From NCBI RefSeq assembly GCF_015218165.1, contig NZ_CP048659.1, forward strand, positions 1,674,001-1,738,000: 64,000 bases of DNA. Reading direction: 5' to 3'. Under the pieces are notes generated by a model, which saw only the letters and a list, made by a program, of their open reading frames with translations, was not told where the DNA came from and made no database searches. Shown here one piece after another: positions 19,066 through 27,881 of the stretch. Position 1 is the first letter of the stretch. Every line of letters begins with the position of its first letter. Made by a program: the position numbers and the translations under genes. This stretch comes from Acinetobacter piscicola. Lineage in GTDB: Bacteria; Pseudomonadota; Gammaproteobacteria; Pseudomonadales; Moraxellaceae.

Positions 19066-19158
19066 TTAAATACAGGCAGAGACATTGCCTTCGTCTATTT
19101 TTACTTCATCATAGATCGGATGAATAGTAAGAGCTGCCTGATTTATTTCGTTGCTCAT
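19066..19158 (-). CDS. Very small open reading frame, possibly a gene remnant
   Basis: A 30-codon frame from ATG 19158 (MSNEINQAAL...). The same frame stays open upstream to 19281 (72 codons without a stop), with no ATG further out and no clear ribosome site. A nearby frame with ATG at about 19290 meets this one through a run of six A. This looks like either a remnant of an older gene or chance. No family recognised. Confidence 0.25.
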   Translation of the reverse strand: MSNEINQAALTIHPIYDEVKIDEGNVSACI

Positions 19159-19370
19159 CTTAACAAATTCGGCTTGAATCACAAAAATGATTTCTGATTG
19201 ACTTGTGGAAATAAGCAACAAGTGTGGTTGAGTAGAGTTGAACACATCACAACTTGCATTATTTTTTAGAAAAATAGCTTTTCATACTCATTATTATTGT
19301 GAATGAATTTTTTATATGCATGTTATAATTTATTTTTATATTTTGCTTCTATCCTTTAGATTCTGCTCCT

Positions 19371-20759
19371 ATGTCCCGTTTGTCTCACTATCTGGCACAA
19401 AATCAATTTTGTGTACTGCTTGAATATCTGACGTCTACACAAGAAATATTGCCTGTTCCTCAGCAGTTGGCAGGTTTTCCTGTTTGTATGACATTGGCAG
19501 ATCGAGTTCATTCTGATACGGATTTATCCCCTTTAGATGCTGCGAACTTATATGCAAAAGACATTGAAAAAGTTTTACATTTTGCAGGAAAAGGACGAGA
19601 TATTAGCGATTTTGAAAATTTTCTAACAGCAGCGAAAAATAGTGGACAACACAACTTATTATTACTAACAGGGGATAAATTAAAACACCATAATTTTGGG
19701 GAGGGTCAACAGCCGAGAACGCGTTATTTAGAGTCAGTGAATGCGGTAATGGCCGCAAAAAAACAAGGTGGATTTCTTATTGGGGTGGCATTTAATCCTT
19801 TTAAATATGCTGAAGCAGAACAGGATGCGCAGTATTTTAAATTACGTAAAAAATTAACAGCTGGCGCAGATTTTATCATTACGCAATTGGGCTATGACAT
19901 CGCAGCTTTACAGCAGGTAAAAAGTTTTTTAACTGAACAACATGATGCTCAAAAAATTTTAGCATGTGTTATGCCTTTAACTTTGGCTCGTGCTCATTTT
20001 ATGGTGAAACATCAAGTTGCGGGCATCGTGATTACAACGCACATGTTGAAAGTATTACAAGAAGAAAAGACATTAGGGCTGACTGAGCCTGTATACCAAC
20101 GCTGCGCTTTGCAAATTTTGCTATGTCAACATTTAGGTTTTGCAGGTGTACATTTGTCAGCCTGTCACCAAGCAGAAGAACAACTGCGTTTGCAGCGCTA
20201 TATTGAGACCTACCGTGCACTTGATTTTGATGCGTGTTTGTCACTTTGGAATGATTTATGGCAGGTGCAAACAGGAAAAGAATTTCACCCAGAGTTGAGA
20301 TCTTATTCATCCCCTATAAGCTCAGCACAGATTTTAAAATATCAGCATTTGTCCTTTATACATGATGCTTTTTTTGAATCAAAGATGGCAAAAGGTGTTG
20401 GACGTTTTATTTTTAAATCCCATTTTTGGGATCAAACACCTATGGCTCATGCTTTGTTAAAAACTGAATGGGTAAGTAAGCATGCTATTGTGGGCTGTGA
20501 AAGTTGTGGGCAATGCCGTTTGGGTGAAACCTTGTATATTTGTCCTGAAACTTGCCCTAAAGGTTTGGCAAATGGACCCTGTGGCGGGACAACGTTAGAC
20601 CGTTGTGAGTTTGGTGATCGTGAATGTATCCATTCAGTGAAAGCTCGATTAGCCAAAGCAGTCAAACAAACTGAAATCTTAAAAACAGAATTAATCCCTA
20701 CAGTTCCTTTACATATACGGGATAGTAGTTCTTGGAAAAATTGGTTTAGAGATATATAG
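19371..20759 (+). CDS. MetF-like protein with cysteine-rich MTHFR C-terminal domain
   Basis: A 462-residue protein. The first roughly 300 residues look like a methylenetetrahydrofolate reductase-type TIM barrel (LLLLTGD near residue 97, FLIGVAFNP, ADFIITQLGYD). The C-terminus (residues about 370-425) has CESCGQCRLGETLYICPETC and CPKGLANGPCGG, then a further Cys pair: the MTHFR_C cysteine cluster that probably binds metal or iron-sulfur. It is not the canonical metF, which lacks this tail. C1/folate chemistry is likely but the reaction is unknown. It sits just before the glycine riboswitch gene, which also concerns C1-linked metabolism. Confidence 0.78.
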   Translation: MSRLSHYLAQNQFCVLLEYLTSTQEILPVPQQLAGFPVCMTLADRVHSDTDLSPLDAANLYAKDIEKVLHFAGKGRDISDFENFLTAAKNSGQHNLLLLTGDKLKHHNFGEGQQPRTRYLESVNAVMAAKKQGGFLIGVAFNPFKYAEAEQDAQYFKLRKKLTAGADFIITQLGYDIAALQQVKSFLTEQHDAQKILACVMPLTLARAHFMVKHQVAGIVITTHMLKVLQEEKTLGLTEPVYQRCALQILLCQHLGFAGVHLSACHQAEEQLRLQRYIETYRALDFDACLSLWNDLWQVQTGKEFHPELRSYSSPISSAQILKYQHLSFIHDAFFESKMAKGVGRFIFKSHFWDQTPMAHALLKTEWVSKHAIVGCESCGQCRLGETLYICPETCPKGLANGPCGGTTLDRCEFGDRECIHSVKARLAKAVKQTEILKTELIPTVPLHIRDSSSWKNWFRDI

Positions 20760-21045
20760 GTTGCTTGCAATTGTGTGATTGGACGATGTGTTGTTGAGTG
20801 TTTGAGTGATGGCATGACAGCTTTAAAGTGGGATTGAAAAGAATAAAAGGAACATTTTCTTGAGTTCTTTTATGTATTGAATCGTAGCTTATTTTATCTC
20901 GAATGGACCATTCAACGGTTTTAACGTTTTGTCATTACAGCATTGTAGAGCATGTTGTAATGTTCGTATTTATTCATTTAGAAGTTGATTAGTACTTGTG
21001 TTTTTTGAGCAAAATGGCATATTAATTGCTGTATAACAATAAAAT

Positions 21046-21231
21046 ATTATTGCAGGAGAGAAGTCTTCTGTAGACTCGCCGAAGGAGCAACGACCTCGGA
21101 ATCTCTCAGGCAAAAGGACTGTAATAATACAAAATCTGGAGAGTAGTCAGATACCATGACTCACCGAAGGGGAAGGACGTTGCATAAATATCTTATGTAA
21201 TTTTCGAAGCTCTCAGGTAAAAATGACAGAT
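21046..21231 (+). ncRNA. Tandem glycine riboswitch
   Basis: Two consecutive aptamers with the hallmark sequences. Aptamer 1 (21046-21128) has the P1 stem ATTATTGCAG / CTGTAATAAT (one G-U), GCCGAAGGAGCAA and TCTCAGGCAAAAGGAC. Aptamer 2 (21134-21231) has the P1 stem ATCTG / CAGAT, CACCGAAGGGGAAGG and GCTCTCAGGTAAAAATGAC. Only a short A-rich linker separates them. After it, the hairpin TTGAAAT/ATTTCAA (21241-21259) abuts the Shine-Dalgarno AAAGGAG of the next gene, a probable expression platform acting on translation. Confidence 0.93.
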
Positions 21232-21271
21232 GAGGCATACTTGAAATGGTATATTTCAAAGGAGTGTGTAT

Positions 21272-22516
21272 ATGTGTCGTATTGTTGTGATTGGTTCTGG
21301 AATTACAGGTGTAACGACTGCTTATGAGTTAGCTCAACTCGGCTATACAGTCACAGTCATTGATAAACATTTATTTCCTGCCATGGAAACCTCTTTTGCT
21401 AATGGTGGACAACTATCGGCATGTAATGCAGAAGTTTGGAATCAAAAAGCGACTGTGCTAAAGGGGATTAAATGGATGTCGAAGAAAAATGCACCATTAT
21501 TATTGAATCCTTCTTTTGATTTGCATAAATATGCGTGGTTGGTGGAATTTTTAGGAAATATTAAACATTATCAAGAAAATACTAAAGAAACTGTACGCCT
21601 TGCTTTATTGGCAAGAGAGCGTTTATTTGCGATTGCTGAGCAAGAAAATATTCAGTTTGATTTAGAAAAACGAGGAATTTTACATTTTTATTATAATGAG
21701 GCGGATTATAAAGTAGCAACATCTGTCAATGACTTACTCTGTAGTGGCGGTTTAAAACGTCATGCGATTAGTCCTGAAGAAATTAAGCAAATAGAGCCAA
21801 GTTTAACAGGGCATTATTATGGTGGTTTTTATTGCCCAGATGATGCAACGGGAGATATTCATAAATTCACGATGGGATTGGCAAAAGCAACTGAAAAATA
21901 TGGTGTGAATTATTTATTTGGTATGGAAGTTGTCAATGTTGAGCAAAATGAAAAAGGCATATACATTCAATATCACCCAAGTGTAGAGAATATGCAGCAA
22001 GAACATGTGGCTTTAGAGCAAATTTTTGCAGATGCAATCGTTGTTTGTGGAGGGGTGGGGAGTTACCAATTGGCGCAAAAATTGGGTGATCGAGTCAATG
22101 TTTATCCCGTCAAAGGTTATTCGATTACAGTGCAATTAGAAGATGAAAACAGTCAAAAAAGTGCACCTTGGGTCAGTTTGCTTGATGAAAGTGCAAAAAT
22201 TGTGACTTCTCGTTTGGGAAATAATCGATTAAGAGTTGCAGGAACTGCGGAGTTTAATGGCTATAACCGTGATATTCGTTCAGATCGTATTCAACCCTTG
22301 ACAGATTGGGTCAATAAAAATTTTGAAATATCAACGGAGCATTGTGTGCCTTGGGCAGGTTTAAGACCCATGATGCCGAATATGATGCCTGTAGTCAGAC
22401 GTGGTAAGCGGGAACGGGTTTTTTATAATACAGGACATGGACACTTAGGTTGGACACTATCAGCAGCAACGGCCGTGATGATTAGCCAAGAAATTGCAAG
22501 TGCTCATCCGATCTAG
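21272..22516 (+). CDS. DadA-like FAD-dependent amino acid dehydrogenase under glycine riboswitch control
   Basis: A 414-residue protein of the D-amino acid dehydrogenase (DadA) / glycine oxidase superfamily. The N-terminus has the Rossmann dinucleotide motif VVIGSGITGVTTAYELA and the DadA signature METSFANGGQLS. The C-terminus ends with WAGLRPMMPNMMP and NTGHGHLGWT, the FAD-binding end typical of the family. DadA is a membrane-associated enzyme feeding electrons to quinones. Start at ATG 21272 with AAAGGAG 8 nt upstream. The riboswitch directly upstream points to glycine (or a close relative) as substrate or signal. Substrate unproven. Confidence 0.88.
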   Translation: MCRIVVIGSGITGVTTAYELAQLGYTVTVIDKHLFPAMETSFANGGQLSACNAEVWNQKATVLKGIKWMSKKNAPLLLNPSFDLHKYAWLVEFLGNIKHYQENTKETVRLALLARERLFAIAEQENIQFDLEKRGILHFYYNEADYKVATSVNDLLCSGGLKRHAISPEEIKQIEPSLTGHYYGGFYCPDDATGDIHKFTMGLAKATEKYGVNYLFGMEVVNVEQNEKGIYIQYHPSVENMQQEHVALEQIFADAIVVCGGVGSYQLAQKLGDRVNVYPVKGYSITVQLEDENSQKSAPWVSLLDESAKIVTSRLGNNRLRVAGTAEFNGYNRDIRSDRIQPLTDWVNKNFEISTEHCVPWAGLRPMMPNMMPVVRRGKRERVFYNTGHGHLGWTLSAATAVMISQEIASAHPI

Positions 22517-22535
22517 TGTTATTGGAATAGGTATC

Positions 22536-22573
22536 AAGGTCATCAGAGGAGAAGCTTCCTCTGATGACCTTTT
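22536..22573. terminator. Strong bidirectional terminator
   Basis: A perfect 15-bp stem AAGGTCATCAGAGGA / TCCTCTGATGACCTT with loop GAAGCT, followed by TTT, between convergent genes. Confidence 0.92.
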
Positions 22574-22576
22574 AAA

Positions 22577-23230
22577 TTATAACAAAGTAAAAATATCTTC
22601 TTTATTTAAACGTGATTTTGGCAACTTTGCATTGAAATCTTGTTCACTACGATAACCTAAAGTCAGTAAAACCGAAGGAATTAAGCCTTGTTCGGTCAAA
22701 GCTAATTCTTGACTGAGAATGTCTTCATCGAAACCACCAATTGGTGTGGCATCAATTCCTTCAATACCTGCTGCAAGTAAGGTTTGACCCAATGCAATAA
22801 AGGTTTGATTTTCAGCCCAACGTTGAATATCACCTTTTTCATTACGGTAGTAATCAACATAACCGATACGACTGTCTTTTTGACCTTGTTTGGCTTGCGC
22901 ATTTTTAAAACGACCACTACGGTCATCTTGATTGAGTAGATTTTCAAGATGCTGTTCAGAAATATCTGCTTGGGTACAAAATAAGATCGTATGCGATGAG
23001 TCTAAAACTTTGGGCGCATTGTAGGCATATTTACCCACCAATGCTTTGGCAATACGTTCTTTTGCTGCTTGATGATCTGCAATAAAAAAGTGCCAAGGTT
23101 GAATATTAATTGAAGATGGCGTCAAACGTAAAATTTCTAATAAACGTGTAAATTTTTCCTGAGGAATTTTCTTACTCGAATCATAAGCTTTGGTGGTATA
23201 ACGGTTTTTAGAAATACTGAGCAAATCCAT
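22577..23230 (-). CDS. nfsB: Oxygen-insensitive NAD(P)H nitroreductase / dihydropteridine reductase-like
   Basis: A 217-residue FMN flavoprotein, the same length as E. coli NfsB. The N-terminus (KNRYTTKAYDSSKKIP) and the FMN-contact motif LRLTPSSINIQPWHFF are characteristic. The C-terminal TPIGGFDEDIL and VLLTLGYRSEQDFNAKLPKSRL are diagnostic for the family. It reduces nitroaromatics and quinones. Monocistronic. Confidence 0.9.
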   Translation of the reverse strand: MDLLSISKNRYTTKAYDSSKKIPQEKFTRLLEILRLTPSSINIQPWHFFIADHQAAKERIAKALVGKYAYNAPKVLDSSHTILFCTQADISEQHLENLLNQDDRSGRFKNAQAKQGQKDSRIGYVDYYRNEKGDIQRWAENQTFIALGQTLLAAGIEGIDATPIGGFDEDILSQELALTEQGLIPSVLLTLGYRSEQDFNAKLPKSRLNKEDIFTLL

Positions 23231-23460
23231 ACATACAATTCCGTAAATCGATAATGATCGATTTTACTTTAAACTTCAGGCAAATGGAGGAATAATTTTG
23301 CAATCATTTATACCTTTTATGTTTCAAGAAAAGCAGAGTGCATACCCTATTTTAGATTAAGACATTTAATAAATGATGCGATATGAAATCGATATTGGTA
23401 CTTTTATTAAATCGGCGTTTAATACTCAAAATAGATATATCGTGCTAAAGAGTGAAGTAT

Positions 23461-24258
23461 ATGATTGATTATACTAATCATTTCAAAAAAAGATTAAAAA
23501 CCCAGCAGCAAATTGGTTTGTGGGTGGGTTTGGCTGATGCTTATGGTACTGAAATTGCTGCAAATGTAGGTTACGATTGGTTATTGATTGATGGAGAACA
23601 TGCACCGAGTGATCTTAGAACTACGTTATCCCAATTACAAAGTATAGCTGCCTATCCTTCTCAAGCCGTGGTTCGCCCTCCGGTCGGCAGTGTACAGCTC
23701 ATTAAGCAGTTATTAGATATTGGTGCACAGACACTGTTAATTCCGATGGTTGAAAGTGTTGAACAAGCCGAACTGATGGTTAAAGCAGTGCGTTACCCAC
23801 CAGAAGGGATTCGCGGGGTGGGAGCTGCTTTGGCACGTGCTACACGTTGGAATACAATTCCTGATTATTATGCGACGGCACATGAAAATATTTGTTTATT
23901 GATTCAAATTGAATCAGTAGAGGGTTTAACACATTTAGATGACATTCTAAAAGTAGACGGGATTGATGGGGTATTTATTGGTGCGGTGGATTTATCTGCC
24001 ACCATGGGTTATCAAGGCGATCCGAATCATCCAGAAGTGCAAAAAGCAGTGATTGACGCAATTCAACGTATTCGCGCCGCAGGTAAGGCAGCGGGCATTT
24101 TGTCAACGCAATCTGAAGTAACGCAAAAATATTTAGATTTGGGCACAGAATTTGTTGCTGTTGGAGTTGATACGAGTGTATTGATGAATGCTTTAGGTGA
24201 ATTACTCAGTAAATATAAAAAAGATTATCAAATACAGCCTAAGTCAAATGGCTATTAG
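23461..24258 (+). CDS. HpcH/HpaI-family class II aldolase
   Basis: A 265-residue metal-dependent aldolase, close in length to HpaI (262). The motifs WLLIDGEHAPSD, VVRPPVG, IPMVESVEQAE, VRYPPEGIRGVGAALARATRW and QIESVEGLTHLDDILKVDGIDGVFIGAVDLSATMG match 4-hydroxy-2-oxoheptanedioate / 2-dehydro-3-deoxyglucarate aldolases. The start is ATG 23461. An in-frame GTG nine bases earlier is less likely. No other aromatic meta-pathway genes are adjacent, so the true aldol substrate is open. Confidence 0.87.
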   Translation: MIDYTNHFKKRLKTQQQIGLWVGLADAYGTEIAANVGYDWLLIDGEHAPSDLRTTLSQLQSIAAYPSQAVVRPPVGSVQLIKQLLDIGAQTLLIPMVESVEQAELMVKAVRYPPEGIRGVGAALARATRWNTIPDYYATAHENICLLIQIESVEGLTHLDDILKVDGIDGVFIGAVDLSATMGYQGDPNHPEVQKAVIDAIQRIRAAGKAAGILSTQSEVTQKYLDLGTEFVAVGVDTSVLMNALGELLSKYKKDYQIQPKSNGY

Positions 24259-24685
24259 AAAATCATAAAGAAAGTTTTACATACATTTTACATTTTTTCA
24301 TAAAATGTATGTAGAGCAACAAAAATTATATTTTGAAGATATATTAGACCTCTTGCGAAAATATGCTTTTAGCTAATTTTTTAATCAGTTACAACCTTAT
24401 AAAATATAGCTTTCGCCTGTTTAAATTTTGACTAACGCAAGAGATCTATTGCAAGGGAATTTATGTTAATAGCTAATAAAATTACATTTTATAGATTAAA
24501 TTCAAGTGTAAGATAGAGACATTATATGATTAATCATGATTTAGATTAATTGTTTGTTATTTAAGTTTATTTATTATAAAAGTGTGAAAAAATTTTATTT
24601 TCGGGTATAGTGCAACCGAAATTATTTAGTATTATAAATTGCTGTTTTATCACATATTTCAGCAATATTTTAACAGAGAAAGTTT
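24259..24685. other. Intergenic gap with hairpin and MITE-like element
   Basis: About 430 AT-rich bases. A 12-bp hairpin at 24279-24312 (ACATACATTTTA / TAAAATGTATGT) may be the terminator of the aldolase gene, and a 102-bp element with inverted ends lies at 24346-24447. No gene was found. Confidence 0.6.
24346..24447. mobile_element. MITE-like element, 102 bp
   Basis: Inverted ends AGACCTCTTGCG (24346-24357) and CGCAAGAGATCT (24436-24447), matching at 11 of 12 positions. The direct 3-bp repeat ATT flanks both sides (24343-24345 and 24448-24450). There is no coding sequence inside. This is the structure of a non-autonomous transposable element. The parent IS was not identified. Confidence 0.55.
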
Positions 24686-25216
24686 ATGTTTAAAAAAACT
24701 TTACAATTGGGGTTGTTGGTTCTATCTATATCTGCCATGAATTCAGTACAAGCAGATGATCAATTATCTTCACTGATTACTAAGGTGGGTAATCAATCGA
24801 AAATTGATACGATTTCTGCAATGGAAAATAGATTATTGGGACGGGCAAGTTGGAAAATTAAATGTCAATATAAAGCTTTTGATGACATGAAAGCATGCGT
24901 GATGAGTAAAGGGCCTATTTCGATTTTGCGTTTGAATAATCAATATATTATTAATATCGGTGAAAAACATCAAAAAAATAGTGAAGCTTATATTCGTGTA
25001 GACCAAAGTGATACTTCGCAAGAGCGTGAAGGTTTATTTCGTAATGCCAGTAGTTTAGTTGGACAAATGAAGCGTGGTAATTTTGCTTTTACACGTTTTT
25101 ATCAGGTTAAAAACAAACCGATAGAACATAAAATCTCACTGATTGGTTTTACGGACGCATTAAATGACATGGAAGCCCAGTTTGCGAAACTTGGTGATGA
25201 TAAAATTAAGTTTTAA
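24686..25216 (+). CDS. Secreted protein of unknown function
   Basis: A 176-residue protein with a signal peptide ending near SVQADDQLSS. The mature part has two Cys (IKCQYK and KACVMSK) that could pair. I do not recognise its family. It has its own terminator and is preceded by a long AT-rich gap. A periplasmic location is likely. Confidence 0.7.
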   Translation: MFKKTLQLGLLVLSISAMNSVQADDQLSSLITKVGNQSKIDTISAMENRLLGRASWKIKCQYKAFDDMKACVMSKGPISILRLNNQYIINIGEKHQKNSEAYIRVDQSDTSQEREGLFRNASSLVGQMKRGNFAFTRFYQVKNKPIEHKISLIGFTDALNDMEAQFAKLGDDKIKF

Positions 25217-25234
25217 GTAGCTTTGCTGGTTTTG

Positions 25235-25267
25235 AAAAAGCCCTAACCCTATGTGTTAAGGCTTTTT
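25235..25267. terminator. Bidirectional terminator
   Basis: Stem AAAAAGCC-(C)TAAC / GTTA-GGCTTTTT, between convergent genes. Confidence 0.8.
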
Positions 25268-25281
25268 GATTCATCTATAGA

Positions 25282-25701
25282 TTAATATGCGTACTTAAGA
25301 TCTGTATATTTAGTTAATGACATTTCGACATGGTTTTCGATAAATTTTTTAATATCTTCAGGTGACATTGCTTTACCTTGGTTGGTAATGACATGCTCAG
25401 AAGGTGCTTGACCTGAAACCGTGAGACGGTAAACAAAATTGCGAGCAATTTCATAAGCATCATTTTTTTTCACGATGCAGGTGCTATATAAATAAGCATG
25501 TTCTAAGTTTAAATCTTGATGTGAAAAAATAAATTGTTCAAATAGTTTCAGTGCTTGACCATCGTCTAACGCTTTTAACTCATCAATCACACTTTTTTCA
25601 TGATGAATATCATAGCGTTCAGAAATTGGCTGTCCGTCAATGAGTAAAGATACTTTGTCATTTTCATGATGATTGACAGTGATATTGCTAAAATTAGACA
25701 T
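25282..25701 (-). CDS. Hypothetical protein
   Basis: About 139 residues from the ATG at 25701 (MSNFSNITVNHHEND). The frame can start ten codons earlier at 25731. It is cytoplasmic, acidic, with no membrane segment. Contains HHENDKVSLLIDGQPIS and YSTCIVKKNDAYEIARNF. No family recognised. Confidence 0.6.
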   Translation of the reverse strand: MSNFSNITVNHHENDKVSLLIDGQPISERYDIHHEKSVIDELKALDDGQALKLFEQFIFSHQDLNLEHAYLYSTCIVKKNDAYEIARNFVYRLTVSGQAPSEHVITNQGKAMSPEDIKKFIENHVEMSLTKYTDLKYAY

Positions 25702-25950
25702 ATGAAACTCAAGACAAAATGGTTGGGTCAATCATATCAAAGTCTTGGCTGAGTTTTTGAATGTAGTGCGGAATTGTTGAGCAATTATTAGTTTTTTATG
25801 CTTATAGTTTAAAAATTAACTTATGAGGCGTTATATCTGAGATAAAGTAACAGCAATACTGTTATAAATTTATGACTATATTATTTAAAAAAATGTATCA
25901 CTATTTTTTAATAAATTATTTAATATTAAATAGTTGAAAGGAGTTAAATA

Positions 25951-26304
25951 ATGTTAAATGAAGATAGAGAAAATTATTTTGCAATAAAATCTTGGGTTTT
26001 AGAGACATATTACGATGGTTGTAGAGACTTAGCATTTTCTAAAGGTTGGAATCATTTAGAAATATTGGCTTATACATTTCACCAATTTGAAAACTCATTT
26101 GACTCATTGCTGGAAAATTTTATGCTTTTGATTATACAGCTGACTTTGACAGGATCATGGGAATATCAAATAAAGCAAAACTTAAAAAGTCAAATAGATA
26201 ACCTAATAAAAATGAATGACGTTAAAAGTTTAATTCACCTACTACCCGAAAATGAAGCAGATGAATTTATGAGGGATTTGGAAATTTTGAATATTCAACT
26301 GTAA
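25951..26304 (+). CDS. Small hypothetical protein, alpha-helical
   Basis: A 117-residue protein with a very good ribosome site (AAAGGAG, 7 nt before ATG). Mostly helical, rich in Leu, Glu and Asn, no signal peptide. No family recognised. Its small size, AT-rich codon use and lone position in a gap-flanked stretch are like orphan immunity genes, but no toxin gene is near, so this is only a comparison. Confidence 0.6.
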   Translation: MLNEDRENYFAIKSWVLETYYDGCRDLAFSKGWNHLEILAYTFHQFENSFDSLLENFMLLIIQLTLTGSWEYQIKQNLKSQIDNLIKMNDVKSLIHLLPENEADEFMRDLEILNIQL

Positions 26305-26345
26305 GGACTTTATATTTGAATATCCTCGCGCAATAAAAATATCAT

Positions 26346-27068
26346 TTAATTACGGATATCCCATTTTATAAAACTTAGTGCCCCATTTTCATCTACCTCT
26401 AAAATCATCGCTTCAGACGTTTTTTCACGCCAATCACCCAAAACAATCCGTTGTTTGTCAAATTCGTTATGAATCGCAGGACGATGGGTATGTCCATGAA
26501 TCAAAATATCTACATCAGAAAGGGCTTTTTCTACCGCTTGCTGATTCACATCCATAATTTCATAAGTTTTATGCTGTTGAGATTCACGACTTTTTTTACG
26601 AAAACCATTGGCGAGTTTTTGACGAAAAGAGAGTGGGGTACTTTTTAAAATTCCAAGAATAATTGGATTTCGGATGATTTTCTTAAATCGTTGATAAGAC
26701 ACATCATCGGTACACAGTGCATCGCCGTGTTCTAGTCTAAATTTTTTATTGGCAATCTTGAGAACAAATTCATCAGGCAAAAATTGCCCATTAAATTGAT
26801 CTAAGAATTTTTGACCTAAAGCAAAGTCACGATTTCCGACTTGGAAATAGATTTTATTTCCAACTTGAGTAAATTGTTTTAAATGCTTAACAATTTCATC
26901 TAACCATGGCGCAGTGTAATCATCTCCAACCCACGCATTAAACCAATCACCAAGGATATATAATTGTGTGTTTTTATCTTGATATTGTTCAAGTAAATCT
27001 AAAAACCCCCGAACGAGTCGAGGGTGTTCAGGTGACAAATGTAAATCGGCGATAAACAGATGGGTCAC
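26346..27068 (-). CDS. lpxH: UDP-2,3-diacylglucosamine diphosphatase
   Basis: A lipid A biosynthesis enzyme that hydrolyses UDP-2,3-diacylglucosamine to lipid X. It has the calcineurin-like metallophosphatase motifs FIADLHL, YILGDWFNAWVGDD, QVGNRDFAL, LEHGDALCTDD and HGHTHRPAIH. I put the start at GTG 27068 because AGGA lies 7 nt upstream, giving 240 aa, the same as E. coli LpxH. A longer frame to 27119 has no support. The region upstream has a hairpin-rich repeat. Confidence 0.93.
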   Translation of the reverse strand: MTHLFIADLHLSPEHPRLVRGFLDLLEQYQDKNTQLYILGDWFNAWVGDDYTAPWLDEIVKHLKQFTQVGNKIYFQVGNRDFALGQKFLDQFNGQFLPDEFVLKIANKKFRLEHGDALCTDDVSYQRFKKIIRNPIILGILKSTPLSFRQKLANGFRKKSRESQQHKTYEIMDVNQQAVEKALSDVDILIHGHTHRPAIHNEFDKQRIVLGDWREKTSEAMILEVDENGALSFIKWDIRN

Positions 27069-27084
27069 TTTTTTTCCTATTTTT

Positions 27085-27204
27085 TGAATCTCTCTTACGG
27101 AGCAATGCTCCTCACCCATCTTTAATAAAGAAGGACTTTTCTTCCTTTATATATTTAATTAAAGGAAATTCCTCCCTTTTTAAAAGGAGGTTAGGAGAGG
27201 GATT
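27085..27204. repeat. Hairpin-rich intergenic sequence between lpxH and ppiB
   Basis: Contains GGAGC-AAT-GCTCC, an imperfect TAAAGAAGGA/TCTTCCTTTA dyad, and CCTCCCTTTT/AAAAGGAGG followed by a GGAGAGGGATTC tail. It reads like a palindromic dispersed repeat that also separates lpxH from the upstream ppiB. Confidence 0.4.
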
Positions 27205-27205
27205 C

Positions 27206-27715
27206 TTATTCAGCAATGATTTTTGCAGATTCAATTACAACATTTTCTAAAGGAACATCAGCGTGATAACCACGATTACCTGTGCGCACGCCTTTAATTG
27301 CATTCACAACGTCTAAACCTTCAGTCACTTTACCAAATACAGCATAACCCCAACCTTGCGCAGTTTTACCTGAATGGTTAAGGAATGAGTTATTTGCAAC
27401 GTTAATGAAGAATTGTGCAGAAGCAGAGTGAGGTGCTTGAGTACGTGCCATTGCAACCGTACCGATGTCATTGCTTAGACCGTTATCCGCTTCGTTTTCA
27501 ATAGAATCGCGTGTCGCTTTTTCTTTGAAGTTTTCATCCATGCCACCACCTTGAACCATGAAACCATCAATCACACGGTGGAAAATGACGCCGTCATAGA
27601 AACCATCACGAACATATTCCAAAAAGTTAGCTACAGTTTTTGGCGCTTTTTCAGAATTTAGTTCAAGAACAATGCGTCCTTTATTGGTGTTTAATTCGAC
27701 TTGAGGAAAACTCAT
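27206..27715 (-). CDS. ppiB: Peptidyl-prolyl cis-trans isomerase B (cyclophilin)
   Basis: A 169-residue cytoplasmic cyclophilin speeding proline isomerisation in folding. The active-site motifs [13 protein letters not shown] (catalytic Arg) and [17 protein letters not shown] are clear, and there is no signal peptide. RBS AGGAG is close before ATG. Same strand as lpxH, but separated by a structured 137-bp gap. Confidence 0.94.
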   Translation of the reverse strand: MSFPQVELNTNKGRIVLELNSEKAPKTVANFLEYVRDGFYDGVIFHRVIDGFMVQGGGMDENFKEKATRDSIENEADNGLSNDIGTVAMARTQAPHSASAQFFINVANNSFLNHSGKTAQGWGYAVFGKVTEGLDVVNAIKGVRTGNRGYHADVPLENVVIESAKIIAE

Positions 27716-27881
27716 TCTATAATCTCCTAATCATGGCTAAAAAGCCATGGGTTTTTGGTTGAGAGAAGCATAAGCAAACTGTAAACTACAAGGCAAGCAA
27801 AAATGCGAATTTCTTTTGTATCAATTCGCAGAAATGCATTTTTATTATCCTATTTTAACTTATAGAAGTGATTTATCAACT

